Source of the DNA: Thioalkalivibrio sp. ALE14
GTDB taxonomy: Bacteria; Pseudomonadota; Gammaproteobacteria; Ectothiorhodospirales; Ectothiorhodospiraceae
Reading direction: 5' to 3'
Length of the DNA: 64,000 nucleotides
Assembly (NCBI RefSeq): GCF_000376845.1
Contig: NZ_AQXY01000029.1
Location: forward strand, 124,001 to 188,000
Positions within the stretch are counted from its first letter, which is position 1, and every line of letters starts with the position of its first letter. Below the pieces are notes generated by a model. That model was not told the origin of the DNA and searched no databases. It saw only the letters and a program-made list of their open reading frames with translations. Both the position numbers and the translations under genes were made by a program. This document shows positions 16,551-26,383 of this stretch, one piece after another.

Positions 16551-16818
16551 CGTCCCGGTGCCCCCCTTTCTCCAGATAGCGGGCAAACCCGACCGCCGCG
16601 AGGAACGCGGTCAGCGCCAGCACCATGGCCACATCAATGAACGGGGTGCGCCCGCTGGAGATCACGTACACCGCGATGAAGCCGATCGTCAGCGATGCGA
16701 TCAGTTCCAGCGCGACCACGCGATCGGGCAGCGTCGGCCCCAGGTACAGCCGCCAGAACCCCAGCAGTAGCGCGATGCTCAGCAGGACGTTGGCAGCGAT
16801 GATGGCGATATCGAACAT
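16543..16818 (-). CDS. mnhF: MrpF/MnhF, Na+/H+ antiporter subunit F
   Basis: A 91-residue subunit with three hydrophobic helices and the conserved LGPTLPDRVVALELIA loop, matching family length. The start codon directly abuts the mrpE stop and the end overlaps mrpG. It works only as part of the Mrp complex, which exchanges cytoplasmic Na+ for H+ and helps keep cytoplasmic pH neutral under alkaline conditions. Confidence 0.93.
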   Translation of the reverse strand: MFDIAIIAANVLLSIALLLGFWRLYLGPTLPDRVVALELIASLTIGFIAVYVISSGRTPFIDVAMVLALTAFLAAVGFARYLEKGGHRDDD

Positions 16819-17292
16819 CTAGCGCAGGACCTCCAGGGCCCGATGTTCCAGGTACTTGATCGAGCGGATCACCTCTTCCCGATCCTCGATATACATCACG
16901 TGGATATAGAGCACCTTCTTGTCGGTGGACACGTCGAGGCTCAGCGTCCCCGGGGTCAGCGAGATCAGGTTGGCGACAATGGTGATCTCGCCATCGGTCT
17001 CGGCATCCAGCGGGAATGCGATCACGCCCGGCACCATGTGGTGGGTCGGCGTCATCACGTCGTAGGCCACCTTCAGGTTGGACAGGAACAGCTCCCACAG
17101 GAAGTAGCCAATAAAGGCGATGAACTTCGGCACCCGCCGCGCGTAACTCGAAAACCCGGGCTTGTCGCGCAGCGCAAACGCCAGCAGCACGTAGCCGAGG
17201 AAGAAGCCTACCAGCAGGTTCCCGGTCGTAAACGTCCCGGTCAAAAAGACCCAGATCAGGGCCAGCGCGATATTCCAGGTCAGCGCGATCAT
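16819..17292 (-). CDS. mnhE: MrpE/MnhE, Na+/H+ antiporter subunit E
   Basis: A 157-residue membrane subunit with N-terminal hydrophobic helices and the cytoplasmic domain characteristic of MnhE: VPGVIAFPLDAETDGEITI, then LTPGTLSLDVSTDKKVLYIH. The start overlaps the mrpD stop (ATGA). Required for assembly and activity of the Mrp complex. Confidence 0.93.
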   Translation of the reverse strand: MIALTWNIALALIWVFLTGTFTTGNLLVGFFLGYVLLAFALRDKPGFSSYARRVPKFIAFIGYFLWELFLSNLKVAYDVMTPTHHMVPGVIAFPLDAETDGEITIVANLISLTPGTLSLDVSTDKKVLYIHVMYIEDREEVIRSIKYLEHRALEVLR

Positions 17293-18788
17293 GGGCGACT
17301 CTCCCCGAGGACCGCTTCAATATACTGCGACGGATCCAGCAGTTGTTCGGCCGACATCAAAGCCATCTGGTAGATCGGCTCGCCGTACAGGCCGATGGCC
17401 ACGGTCATCAGTGCCAGCATGATCACCGGGATCCACATCCAGATCATCGGACCGGAGGTCACGTCATCGGTCTCCACGCCCTCCGGCTGCGCCTTCCAGA
17501 ACACCTCGGCCCAGATCTTGATCATCGAGTACAGGGTCAGCAGCCCCACCACCAGCGCGACCGCCACCACCCAGTACGCCTCGGCCTCGATGCCGGCGCG
17601 GATGATGATGAACTTGGCGAAAAAGCCGGACAGCGGCGGCAGCCCCGCCAGCGACAGCGCCGGAATCAGGAACAGGACGCCCAGCATCGGGTTCGTGCGG
17701 TAGATCCCGCCCATCTGCTTCAGCTCGTGGGTCCCCTTCATCACGAAGGTGATCCCGCTGATCAGGAACAGATTCGCCTTCACGATGATGTGGTGCATGA
17801 TGTAGAACACCCCGCCGACCAGCGCCAGCGGCGTGAACAGCGCCAGCCCCATAATCATGTAGCCGATCTGGCTGATGATGTGGAACGACAGGATGCGCCG
17901 GAATTCGTAGTGCGCCGCCGCCCCGAGCACGCCGGTCAGCATGGTGGCGGCCGCCACCCACAGCAGGATCTCGTGGGTATAGTCCACGTCCTGATTGAAG
18001 ATCAGCGTGAACACGCGATACAGCGCGTACACCCCGACCTTGGTCAGCAGGCCCGCGAACAGCGCGGAGACCGCGACCTTGGGCGTGTGATAGGAGGCCG
18101 GCAGCCAGAAGAAGAACGGGAACGCCGCCGCCTTCACCCCGAACGCGACCAGGTACAGCATCGCGATCACGGTGATCAGACCGGTGTCCTCCACCGTGGC
18201 CAGCTTGTCCGCGATGTCCGCCATGTTCAGCGTACCGGTCAGCCCGTAGGTCAGGCCGATCGCGGTCAGGAAGATCATCGACGACAGCAGGTTCAGGGTG
18301 ACGTACTTGATCGCCCCCTCCATCTGCGCGCGCTCCCCGCCCAGGATCAGCAGCGCGAAGGAGGCGACCAGCATCACCTCGAACCACACGTAGAGGTTGA
18401 AGATGTCGCCGGTCAGGAAGGCGCCGTTCACCCCCGCCAGCAGCAGATGGAGCAGCGGGTAGTAGCCGAACTTCTCCGACATCTTGCCGATGCCGGAGAG
18501 CGAATAGAGCGCGGTGGCAAAGCCGATGATCCCGGTCAGCACCACCATGATCGCGGCCAGCATGTCGGAGACCAGCACGATCCCGAACGGAGCGGGCCAG
18601 GAGCCCATCTCCATCACCACATGGCCGTGCTCCCAGGTATCCGCCAGCAGCCAGACGGAGACCGCCAGCATTGCGCCGGTGCCCAGCACACCAAGCGAGC
18701 GCTGTGCGAAGTGCGAGCGCCAGAACATCACCGACAGCGCGCCGAACAGCAGCGGCAGCACGACCGGAAGGGCCACCGACATCATCAT
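17289..18788 (-). CDS. mnhD: MrpD/MnhD, antiporter subunit homologous to NuoM/N
   Basis: A 499-residue proton-conducting membrane subunit related to the NuoL/M/N antiporter-like subunits of complex I. About fourteen hydrophobic helices are visible, with the conserved [15 protein letters not shown] region holding the key glutamate. [20 protein letters not shown] carries the lysine/proline-broken helix, and the [10 protein letters not shown] segment the conserved histidines and lysine. Coupled by ATGA overlaps to mrpC and mrpE. Confidence 0.95.
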   Translation of the reverse strand: MMMSVALPVVLPLLFGALSVMFWRSHFAQRSLGVLGTGAMLAVSVWLLADTWEHGHVVMEMGSWPAPFGIVLVSDMLAAIMVVLTGIIGFATALYSLSGIGKMSEKFGYYPLLHLLLAGVNGAFLTGDIFNLYVWFEVMLVASFALLILGGERAQMEGAIKYVTLNLLSSMIFLTAIGLTYGLTGTLNMADIADKLATVEDTGLITVIAMLYLVAFGVKAAAFPFFFWLPASYHTPKVAVSALFAGLLTKVGVYALYRVFTLIFNQDVDYTHEILLWVAAATMLTGVLGAAAHYEFRRILSFHIISQIGYMIMGLALFTPLALVGGVFYIMHHIIVKANLFLISGITFVMKGTHELKQMGGIYRTNPMLGVLFLIPALSLAGLPPLSGFFAKFIIIRAGIEAEAYWVVAVALVVGLLTLYSMIKIWAEVFWKAQPEGVETDDVTSGPMIWMWIPVIMLALMTVAIGLYGEPIYQMALMSAEQLLDPSQYIEAVLGESRP

Positions 18789-19132
18789 CGATCAGTGTCC
18801 TTCATCTGGTCCATGTCATCGGCCTGAACCACCTCGTAGGCGCGGTGAATCAGCACCACGGCAAACGCCAGCACCCCGAAGCCAATGACGATCGCGGTCA
18901 GCACCACGGCCTGGGCCAGCGGATCGGCGGATATCCCCTCGGGCACAGTGTCGCCCGGCGCGATCAGCGGCGGCGCACCGGAGGTCATGCCCGCTACGGT
19001 AAAGATCAGCAGATTGGCCGCATTCGACAGCAGCACCAGCCCGATTACCAGCTTCACGATCGAGCGGCGCAGCATCATGTAGATGGCCGCGGCATACAGG
19101 CCGCCCACCACAAAGGCCATGACGACTTCCAT
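18785..19132 (-). CDS. mnhC: MrpC/MnhC, Na+/H+ antiporter subunit C
   Basis: A 115-residue homologue of NuoK with three hydrophobic helices; [16 protein letters not shown] and [16 protein letters not shown] are the diagnostic motifs. ATG 19132 overlaps the mrpB stop as TGATG, which fixes the start, although the frame is open further upstream inside mrpB. An extended acidic C-terminus ([11 protein letters not shown]) follows the last helix. Confidence 0.93.
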   Translation of the reverse strand: MEVVMAFVVGGLYAAAIYMMLRRSIVKLVIGLVLLSNAANLLIFTVAGMTSGAPPLIAPGDTVPEGISADPLAQAVVLTAIVIGFGVLAFAVVLIHRAYEVVQADDMDQMKDTDR

Positions 19133-19557
19133 CAGTCTTCCGCCTCCGCGAGGTTCAGCATGATGGTCAGCACGGACCCGATTACCACCAGGTACACCCC
19201 GATATCGAAGATCAGCACAGTGGAGAGCTTCATCTCGCCGAACAGCGGCGCGGTGAACTCCCACCACTGGGCGGTGAAGAAGGCCTCCCCGCGGAACACC
19301 CCGGGGATCGCGCTGATCACGGCCAGCACCATGCCAACGCCCAGCACGTCGCGCGGGTCCACGCGCAGCACCTTGCGCGCCGACTGGATATCCATCGAGA
19401 ACAGGTACAGCACGATCGCCGCGGCCGCGACCAGACCGCCGATGAAGCCGCCGCCCGGTTCGTCATGACCGCGCAGCAGCAGGAACACGGAGAACAGCAG
19501 CAGCAGCGGCAGCAGGAAATGCCCCGCGGTGCGCAGGATCAGGGAATGCATGTTCAT
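19132..19557 (-). CDS. mnhB: MrpB/MnhB, Na+/H+ antiporter subunit B
   Basis: A 141-residue subunit with four hydrophobic helices and the MnhB signature [17 protein letters not shown] 19557 overlaps the mrpA stop (ATGA). The frame continues open far upstream through mrpA, but only this part is the gene. Ends in a short acidic tail. Confidence 0.93.
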   Translation of the reverse strand: MNMHSLILRTAGHFLLPLLLLFSVFLLLRGHDEPGGGFIGGLVAAAAIVLYLFSMDIQSARKVLRVDPRDVLGVGMVLAVISAIPGVFRGEAFFTAQWWEFTAPLFGEMKLSTVLIFDIGVYLVVIGSVLTIMLNLAEAED

Positions 19558-21854
19558 CGGCGGTCCTCCGCGCGGAAACGCAGCATCGCGTACACCCCGA
19601 TCGCCGCCAGCGCCAGCACGAAGATCTCGCCCAGCGTGTCCAGCGCACGGAAGTCCACCAGGACCACGTTGACGATATTGCGGCCGTAACCGGAGGGCAC
19701 CGACTCGTCGATGAAGTACTGCGAGATCGACGGGAACAGGCGCGCATCCAGGGTGCTCAGGATCAGCAGCGTGATCATGCCACCCATCACCAGCGCGATA
19801 CCGGCATCGCGTACGCGCAGCGCCGTGGACGACAGGTTCAGGAAGCCCGGCAGGCGGAACAGTACCAGCACCAGCAGGATCACGGTCAGGGTCTCGACCA
19901 GCACCTGGGTGATGCCGACATCCGCCGCGCTGTAGAGCACGTAGACCAGGGCCACGGTAAAGCCCAGCGAGCCCAGCGCCGCCACCGCGCCCAGTCGCGA
20001 GCGGGTCAGCACCGCGAACAGCATGGACGCCACCAGGATCGCCAGGATCGCGACCTCGTGGATCTGCAGCGCGGCCCAGTCGAGGCCGCCCACACCGACG
20101 CCGAACAGCTGCGCCGTCACCCCGACCAGACCCGCGGTCATCGCGACGATCACAATCACGTAATAGCGCAGGTAGCCGTTCTGCAGCACGCGGGTCTGCC
20201 ATTCGGACAGCGCCACCAGGCCGTCCATCATCTTGAAGTAGCCCTTCTCCGGGCCGTATTCGGCGGCACGGTCCACCCACGCCAGCGCGCGGCGCGCCTG
20301 CTCCCAGCGCCAGTACAGCACGCCACCGGCGACCAGGCTGAACGCGGAGATCGCCAGTGGCCAGTTGACCCCGTGCCACAGCGCCAGGTAGCCGTCCACC
20401 GGCGCGCCCTGCACGCTGGCCGCCGCGGCGTTGATCAGGCCTTCGTCCGCCAGCCCCGGGCCGAGACCGAAGATCAGGCCCAGGCTCGCGAGCACCGCCG
20501 GGCCGGCGAGCATGGCCACCGGGGCGTCATGGTGCGGCGTCTTCGGCGTCTCCACCTTGGGTCCGAACCAGGGGCGGATACCCACGATCGCGGCCACCGC
20601 GACCCCGAGGATCGCGGTCAGCACCGCCAGCAGGGCGAGGATGCCGCCCAGGCTCGGCGCATCGAGCACCGCCTCCAGCATCAGTTCCTTGGCGACGAAG
20701 CCGAACAGCGGGATCACGCCCCCCAGCGACAGTGCCGCGAGGATCGCGAACGCCGCCGTCACCGGCAGCGCGCTGCGCAGCCCCCCGGTCTGCAGGAAGT
20801 CCTTCGCCCCGGCCTCGTGGTCGAGAATGCCGGCGACCATAAACAGCGCGCCCTTGTACAGCGAATGCGCCAGCAGGAAGGCCATCGCCGCCATCAGCGC
20901 GGTCTCGGTACCAATGCCGATCAGCATGGTCAGCGTGCCCAGTGCCATCACGGTGGAGTACGCCAGCACCTTCTTCACGCCGGTCGAGCGGAACGCCAGG
21001 AAGACCCCGGTGAACATGGTCACCGCGCCGAACAGCGCCAGCGTGGTGAACCAGATGTCGGTGCCGCCCAGCGACGGATTCAGGCGCGCCAGCAGGTACA
21101 CGCCGGCCTTCACCATGGTGGCGGAGTGCAAGTAGGCGGAAACCGGCGTCGGCGCCGCCATCGCGCGCGGCAGCCAGAAGTGGAACGGGACCTGCGCCGA
21201 CTTGGTGAATGCCCCGAGCAGGATCAGCATCAGCAATGGCAGGTAGAGCGCATGCTCGCGCACCACGTCGCCATTGTTGAGGATCTCGGACAGCTCCCAG
21301 GAACCACCGGCCATCGCCAGCATGATGATCCCGGCCAGCAGCGCCAGGCCGCCGCCCACGGTGACGAACAGGCCCTGCAGGGCGTATTTCCGGGCGTCCG
21401 CGTTCTCGTGGTTGTAACCGATCAGCAGGTAGGACGTGATGCTGGTCAGTTCCCAGAACACGAACATCGCGACCAGGTTGTCCGCCAGCACCAGCCCCAG
21501 CATGGAGCCCATGAAGGCGAGGATGATCACGTAGAAACGCCCGAGGTCGCGATCCCCCTCGAGGTAGCGCCCGGCATAGGTGACGATGAAGAAGCCGATG
21601 CCCGAGATCAGCAGCGCAAACAGCAGCGACAGACCATCCACCAGGAACGAGAGCTGGATATCCAGCCCCGGCAGCCACGGCCAGGCGAGCACGATGGACT
21701 CGCCGCTGGAGACCGCCGGCAGGAAACTGAGGAAATAGACGAACAGCGCGGCCGGCAACAGGCCCAGCACCCAGCCGCTGGCACGGCCGGTCAGGCGGTG
21801 GACCGCGGGGGCGATCGCCGCGACCAAGAACGTTGACAGAATCGCGTAGAGCAT
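19554..21854 (-). CDS. mnhA: MrpA/MnhA, large antiporter subunit homologous to NuoL
   Basis: A 766-residue first gene of the mrp operon. Residues ~1-500 are NuoL-like, with [19 protein letters not shown] containing the conserved Glu, [17 protein letters not shown] with the key Lys and broken helix, and [18 protein letters not shown] with the conserved His/Lys. Residues ~600-766 form the MrpA-specific C-terminal domain related to the MrpB N-terminus ([20 protein letters not shown]). Mrp complexes confer Na+ resistance and alkaliphily. The 205-base upstream gap should hold the promoter, but no clear consensus is visible. Confidence 0.95.
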   Translation of the reverse strand: MLYAILSTFLVAAIAPAVHRLTGRASGWVLGLLPAALFVYFLSFLPAVSSGESIVLAWPWLPGLDIQLSFLVDGLSLLFALLISGIGFFIVTYAGRYLEGDRDLGRFYVIILAFMGSMLGLVLADNLVAMFVFWELTSITSYLLIGYNHENADARKYALQGLFVTVGGGLALLAGIIMLAMAGGSWELSEILNNGDVVREHALYLPLLMLILLGAFTKSAQVPFHFWLPRAMAAPTPVSAYLHSATMVKAGVYLLARLNPSLGGTDIWFTTLALFGAVTMFTGVFLAFRSTGVKKVLAYSTVMALGTLTMLIGIGTETALMAAMAFLLAHSLYKGALFMVAGILDHEAGAKDFLQTGGLRSALPVTAAFAILAALSLGGVIPLFGFVAKELMLEAVLDAPSLGGILALLAVLTAILGVAVAAIVGIRPWFGPKVETPKTPHHDAPVAMLAGPAVLASLGLIFGLGPGLADEGLINAAAASVQGAPVDGYLALWHGVNWPLAISAFSLVAGGVLYWRWEQARRALAWVDRAAEYGPEKGYFKMMDGLVALSEWQTRVLQNGYLRYYVIVIVAMTAGLVGVTAQLFGVGVGGLDWAALQIHEVAILAILVASMLFAVLTRSRLGAVAALGSLGFTVALVYVLYSAADVGITQVLVETLTVILLVLVLFRLPGFLNLSSTALRVRDAGIALVMGGMITLLILSTLDARLFPSISQYFIDESVPSGYGRNIVNVVLVDFRALDTLGEIFVLALAAIGVYAMLRFRAEDRR

Positions 21855-22060
21855 CCGGCCAGCTCAGTCCTTTTGGTTCCGGGCCAAGGGCGCGGCCGGT
21901 GGCCACGCATGAAGAATCGTTCCGTCGTACAGAATTCGGACAGGCTTGGGTATCGCGTGCCGGTCTCGAACGGTCGCGGAAGCCTACTGACTTGGGTGGG
22001 ACCGCGCAAGAAACGCGATGTTCCTCACGACGATCCCTTGCCGGAGGGCCGAAATCCCGA

Positions 22061-22729
22061 TCAGACCCAGTCGCTGCGGCGCCGGCGCGTCGGGATACGG
22101 GTCAGGATGATACCCAGGATCACCGAACCCACGGTGACCAGGGCGCCGGTCATGAACCACTTGCGCTGGCTGTCCGCCTGCATCACCTCGACCTGTCGAC
22201 GATAGTCGTCGGCCGAGTCGCGGGCCTCGATCAGCTCCTGCTCCAGCCGCCGGTTCTCGCGCTGGATCTCCTGCGGGCGCGACGCGATATCCCGCAGTTC
22301 TTCCAGTTCCGACTCCATGTCCGCGATCCGGGCCTGGAGTTCGTCGCGCTCGGTGGTCAGTTCGTTGCGCCGGTCCAGCAGCTCCGCGATCCGACCCTCC
22401 TGGTCGTCGGCGCCGGAACGGATCTCGGCCAGCTCGGCCTCGACCTCGGCCAGGCGTTCGCGGGAATGCGGCTCGTCCTGCAGGTAGCGCGTCAGGATCC
22501 ACGCCTCGTTGCCGCTGGGCAGGCGCACCCGACTCCAGCCATCGCCGGAGGCTTCCAGCACCGTCAAGGGCTGCCCCGCCCGCACGGCACTCACAATGCG
22601 GTTCTGGGTGGAGGGACCACCACGCACCCCCACTTCCAGTTCCTCACTCACGTACCGCGTCTGCTGAGCGGCCGCGCCGCTCCAGGCCACCATCAGCAGT
22701 CCGCCCAGGATCAGCATCATCGCGCGCAT
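22061..22729 (-). CDS. SH3-domain protein, YgiM/TIGR04211-like
   Basis: Envelope protein of ~222 residues. The signal sequence MRAMMLILGGLLMVAWSGAAA supports the ATG at 22729; longer in-frame starts exist at 22774 and 22795. The bacterial SH3 domain follows (YVSEELEVGVRGGPSTQNRI, then GWSRVRLPSGNEAWILTRYL), then a coiled coil of ~90 residues rich in Glu/Arg/Leu. A C-terminal membrane helix (WFMTGALVTVGSVILGIIL) and basic tail complete the typical YgiM layout. The role is unknown; SH3b domains often bind cell-wall components. Confidence 0.87.
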   Translation of the reverse strand: MRAMMLILGGLLMVAWSGAAAQQTRYVSEELEVGVRGGPSTQNRIVSAVRAGQPLTVLEASGDGWSRVRLPSGNEAWILTRYLQDEPHSRERLAEVEAELAEIRSGADDQEGRIAELLDRRNELTTERDELQARIADMESELEELRDIASRPQEIQRENRRLEQELIEARDSADDYRRQVEVMQADSQRKWFMTGALVTVGSVILGIILTRIPTRRRRSDWV

Positions 22730-22861
22730 CGGCCACCCACTCATCGTCATGTCTGCTGCCATCTCTTGATTCATCAGGGAACAACCGCGCCGCATTCTAC
22801 AGCGGCACAGACCGGGCGCGCGCCACGTCGCACCAGGGGTTGATCGAGTTCACATAACGCC

Positions 22862-24211
22862 TCACATGAATCGCTCGCGCACCACTCGCGCGGGGAACGT
22901 GAGCAGATCAAAGGCCACGGGCACCAGTCGCCGGACCTGCGCCGCCGTAACCGCCAGCAGGTACAGGATTCCGGCGAGCACCGCGAGCAGCAGACTGACG
23001 AGCCCGCCCAGCATCACGCGCGTCGCCTGAAGAACACTCACCAGCCAGATCGGTGCCAGCGCCACAATCAAGGGAATGACGAGGCCGAGGATCGCCCCCA
23101 CGGACTGTTCGAACAGATCCAGCGTCGCCGGAGGCGCCGCATCCCCCGCCAGCAGGGTGTCCAGCAGTTCCTGCCGATACACCACCCACTCCAGATGAAA
23201 CCCGCCAAAGCCCGACACCAGCGCCACTGCAGCCAGCGTGACCGCAGCCACCAGCACCAGGGCACGGCGTACGCCTTCGCTCCCGTCCATCAGGGCCTGC
23301 GGCAGGAGTCGCGAAACGCCCCGGGCCTCGGCCAGCAACCAGCCGCAGACCGCCGCGCCCCCGAGCAGAAGTGCGACCACCAGGTCCGGGAAGGCCATAC
23401 CACCGGTCTCCATCGACCCCGGAAACTGCGCACTCAGGGCCGGATCGAACAACCGCTGGTACACCACCACCGCGACGCCGGTCAGCACCAGCCCGGCCGC
23501 GCCCAGCAGCCACTGACTACCGGCCTGGGCATACGCCGGCAAATGACGCTGCGCCGGATGGTCGCGGCTCTCGAAGCGAGTCAAACCGTTATCCAGACGT
23601 TCGCCCTGGCGCTGCAGATCCGCCAGCCGCCGATGCACCTGCTCCAGTCGCCCGGTGAGCTCCTGCAAAGGGGCCTCCAGACGCCGGCGGGCCGACAACA
23701 AGCCCCGCGCTGTCTGCCGGTGCTCCTCCATGCCCAGACGGGCAATCCGTAGCACCGTTTCCTGCATGTCCTGCGCCAGGCGCTGCCCCTGCGGGCTGTC
23801 ACTCACCGGCGTACTGACGAGCGCCTCCAGCCGGCTGACCCACCCCGGCTCGGCGGACAGGCGCCCCTCGTCGCGGACATAGGCATCTTCCAACTCTCGC
23901 AGCGTCTCGTGGACCTGCTGGCGCAGATCGGGGATCTCGGCCAGGTCATGGCCCACCAGACGGGCGTAACGCCGCTCCAGGGCATGGACCGCCACATGAA
24001 CGCGTTCGGCCTCCAGCCGGGCCAGATGTGCGTGATGCCAGCGCTGGGTCGCGTCGCGCAGGTGCAACACCTGACGCCGCAGGGCGCAAACCAGGCGGGT
24101 TACCCCGCCCGTGAGCCCCACCAGCAAGCGCCGCAAGGGCCGCCGTGCCAGGTCCAGCACCACGATTGCGACCACAACCCCCAGCACCCACAGCAAAACA
24201 GTGACGGCCAC
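22862..24211 (-). CDS. coiled-coil polytopic membrane protein, unrecognised
   Basis: A 449-residue protein I cannot assign. An N-terminal membrane helix (about residues 3-20) is followed by ~190 residues of helical, His/Arg/Glu-rich sequence with heptad character (LARLEAERVHVAVHALERR, ELTGRLEQVHRRLADLQRQ). The C-terminal half has about six hydrophobic helices. The layout recalls mechanosensing or envelope-spanning proteins with a cytoplasmic or periplasmic coiled coil, but no specific family motif was found. It is 66 bases downstream of no same-strand partner and appears to be a single gene. Confidence 0.78.
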   Translation of the reverse strand: MAVTVLLWVLGVVVAIVVLDLARRPLRRLLVGLTGGVTRLVCALRRQVLHLRDATQRWHHAHLARLEAERVHVAVHALERRYARLVGHDLAEIPDLRQQVHETLRELEDAYVRDEGRLSAEPGWVSRLEALVSTPVSDSPQGQRLAQDMQETVLRIARLGMEEHRQTARGLLSARRRLEAPLQELTGRLEQVHRRLADLQRQGERLDNGLTRFESRDHPAQRHLPAYAQAGSQWLLGAAGLVLTGVAVVVYQRLFDPALSAQFPGSMETGGMAFPDLVVALLLGGAAVCGWLLAEARGVSRLLPQALMDGSEGVRRALVLVAAVTLAAVALVSGFGGFHLEWVVYRQELLDTLLAGDAAPPATLDLFEQSVGAILGLVIPLIVALAPIWLVSVLQATRVMLGGLVSLLLAVLAGILYLLAVTAAQVRRLVPVAFDLLTFPARVVRERFM

Positions 24212-24400
24212 GACTCCCCCTCGTTTGTTGTTCTTTCAGGCATGGTCCGTGCCCGCCACCTCGCGCGCAACTCCGGGCCCCACCAACCGGTTGCCTGATT
24301 ATGTCGAATCGTTCCGGTTCTCGCCTCCACGCCGGGCCGATCACGCTCAAGTTTGCCTCGTCCGCGCCGATACCCGGATTAAATCCCCGGAGACCTCGCG

Positions 24401-24715
24401 ATGCTCAGCCTCGACCTCATGCCGGCACCCGAACCGGCACGCAGCGAGAACCCCGCCTGGCTGGACGCCGGCTTCACGGCCGGCTGGCTCCCGGCCTTCC
24501 GCCACCGGCGCACCGGCGAGGTCCACGCCAGTCACCTGGAAGACGGGCGCCTGGCCTGCACCCATATCCTGGATACGGTCCCCACCCCCTGGGTCGCCGA
24601 ACGCGACGACCAGGGCCGTCCCGGTGCACTGATCGCCGAAATCCAGGCCGGCTATCTCAGGGGCGATCGCTTCTTCACCCTCGCGGAACTGCTACGGTAT
24701 CCATCCGACGCCTGA
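24401..24715 (+). CDS. small hypothetical protein
   Basis: A 104-residue soluble protein without a recognised domain. GGAG (24389-24392) precedes ATG 24401 at good spacing. It is Pro/Arg-rich at the N-terminus, with the run [20 protein letters not shown], and ends in a Leu-rich helix. No signal peptide. It lies upstream of fabA on the same strand (94 bases apart) and might share its transcript. Confidence 0.68.
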   Translation: MLSLDLMPAPEPARSENPAWLDAGFTAGWLPAFRHRRTGEVHASHLEDGRLACTHILDTVPTPWVAERDDQGRPGALIAEIQAGYLRGDRFFTLAELLRYPSDA

Positions 24716-24809
24716 GACACGGTCATCAGCGCGCCGTCGAACCCCGCCGCAATTGCTTTTGCGCGCGGGTTTCGGTCCAATACCGGCCTTTTCCCCGAGC
24801 GGCGCTCCC

Positions 24810-25322
24810 ATGCAGAAGAACCAGTACGATCGCGACGAACTCCTGGCCTGTGGCTACGGCAACATGTTCGGCCCGGGCAACGCCCAGTTGCCGGTCCCCA
24901 ACATGCTGATGATGGACCGGGTCACGGAGATCAACAGCGACGGGGGCCAGTACGGCAAGGGTGAAATGATCGCCGAGCTGGATATCAACCCCGACCTCTG
25001 GTTTTTCGCCTGCCACTTTCCCGGCGACCCGGTGATGCCCGGCTGCCTCGGCCTCGACGCGATGTGGCAGCTGGTCGGTTTCTACCTGGCCTGGCTCGGC
25101 AACCCGGGCCGCGGCCGCGCCCTCGGCGTCGGCGAGGTCAAGTTCACCGGCCAGGTCCTGCCCACCGCGAAGAAGGTCACCTACCATATCGACATGAAAC
25201 GGGTGATCTCGCGCAAGCTGGTCCTCGGCATCGGCGACGGCATCGTCAAGGTCGACGGCCGCCCGATCTACGAGGCCCACGACCTCCGCGTCGGCCTGTT
25301 CACCTCCACCGAAAACTTCTAG
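24810..25322 (+). CDS. fabA: FabA, 3-hydroxydecanoyl-ACP dehydratase/isomerase
   Basis: Cytoplasmic enzyme that dehydrates 3-hydroxyacyl-ACP and isomerises trans-2-decenoyl-ACP to the cis-3 form, the branch point of anaerobic unsaturated fatty acid synthesis. With start 24810 the protein is 170 residues (E. coli 172). The hot-dog fold catalytic residues are His69 in [13 protein letters not shown] and Asp83 in [11 protein letters not shown]. An in-frame upstream ATG (24753) would add 19 residues absent from the family. fabB, its usual partner, is not adjacent. Confidence 0.96.
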   Translation: MQKNQYDRDELLACGYGNMFGPGNAQLPVPNMLMMDRVTEINSDGGQYGKGEMIAELDINPDLWFFACHFPGDPVMPGCLGLDAMWQLVGFYLAWLGNPGRGRALGVGEVKFTGQVLPTAKKVTYHIDMKRVISRKLVLGIGDGIVKVDGRPIYEAHDLRVGLFTSTENF

Positions 25323-25326
25323 CCCG

Positions 25327-25366
25327 ACCGGCTTTCGCCGCCGCTGGCTCGGGAGCCGGTTTTCTT
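25327..25366 (+). terminator. probable terminator after fabA
   Basis: ACCGGCT (25327-25333) pairs with AGCCGGT (25354-25360), followed by TTTTCTT, a few bases after the fabA stop. The loop is long (20 bases) but can pair partly within itself. Confidence 0.55.
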
Positions 25367-25369
25367 CAC

Positions 25370-26350
25370 CCTCGCACGTTTCCGTGCCTTCGACCTGCCG
25401 CCTCCCTTGTTGTGGCTGGTCCCGGTTAATCCTCCGGTGTTTGCGTGCTTTCGGTCCGGCGTCCCGCCCGGGAATGGCTGGACCTGGATCCGGCGTTCGT
25501 GTTTATGGTGGCTTTGCCCCGGCGTCCTGCCAGGCGCTCACTCGCGAGCGCGCCGCGAGTTACTTCTTTGCTTGTGCAAAGAAGTAACCAAGAAACACAC
25601 CCGACTGTCGCGACCCCGGCCCGCTGCGCGGGCCGGGGTTTCCCTCGCTCCGAGGGCTTTCGCGGGCGGCGCCGAACTCGCTACGCCTTCGGCTCCGCTC
25701 AGACATGCGGCGCCTTGTTTCCCGCGAAAGCCCTCTCCACTCGGCGCGACAAACGGGGGCGCGAAGGTCAAGACAATTACAGGCCGAAAGGCAGTGCCTG
25801 TGGCCGTGAACCGGGTGTTCTGGCCTCATCGGCACGCTGGGCCTTTGGCCCTCGCGTGCCGCGCCCGCGTGGCGGGCGCCGGGGGGTGTTCTCGCCACCG
25901 GGGACGACTCTTGGGCACAAGGGTTCGGGCACCGCTGGTTTTGACCTTATCCCCCCGTTTATTCGCCCCTTGCGGAGGGCGTGGCAGGCCGGGAGAAGGC
26001 GCCGCATGTCTGAGCGAAGCCGAAGGCGCAGCGAGTTCGGCGCCGCCGGCCTGACGCGTCCTCCGCAAGGTTCCCGGGCGAATAGTCGGGTGCCCTTCTT
26101 TGGGTACTTTCTTGGGCAAGCAAGAAAGTACCTCGGGGTGCGCTGGCGAGTCAGCGCCGGGCAGTATGCGGGCCGAAGGCACGTAAACACCGAAGCCGAA
26201 CCAGGACCAGCCACCACAAGGCAGGTGGCCGGGGCGAGGCCACCGCAAACACCGGATGACGAACGACGCCTAGCCACAGCAGGGCAGGTGGCCAGCCGAA
26301 GCCACTGCGTAAACCGGATGCAGAATCAAGGTCGTGGTAGGGCCGGACAG
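25370..26350. repeat. composite inverted repeat filling a ~1.06-kb gene-free gap
   Basis: The stretch 25323-26383 has no credible gene. It contains two inverted copies of a complex module. Left: a hairpin with perfect 13-bp arms (25559-25571 and 25576-25588) and a core bounded by GGCGCC (25668-25714). Right: a core bounded by GGCGCC (25998-26044), reading as the reverse complement of the left core, and a hairpin with 11-bp arms (26104-26114 and 26121-26131). Outside each hairpin, degenerate ACAAGG/CAGGTGGCC-type units also appear in inverted orientation. Similar sequence blocks are, to my recollection, scattered in other gammaproteobacterial genomes without an assigned function. Confidence 0.75.
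26160..26345. repeat. degenerate tandem repeat, about three units of ~60-70 bp
   Basis: Units share the pattern (G)TAAACACCG..., then CCAC(A/C)GCAGG, CAGGTGGCC and a closing GCCAC. They begin near 26188, 26249 and 26310 and diverge towards the right. They lie just outside the right arm of the composite inverted repeat, with a related inverted version on the left side (about 25385-25545). Confidence 0.5.
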
Positions 26351-26383
26351 CTAGAACGCTCCACCGGCGGCAAAAAGGCGGAG

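Noticed and set aside
17343-18827. A 494-codon plus-strand frame across mrpD
   Set aside because: Extreme His/Gln/Arg content and exact opposition to mrpD show it is a shadow.
20058-21836. A 592-codon plus-strand frame across mrpA
   Set aside because: Shadow of mrpA; low-complexity Arg/His/Gln product with no ribosome-binding site.
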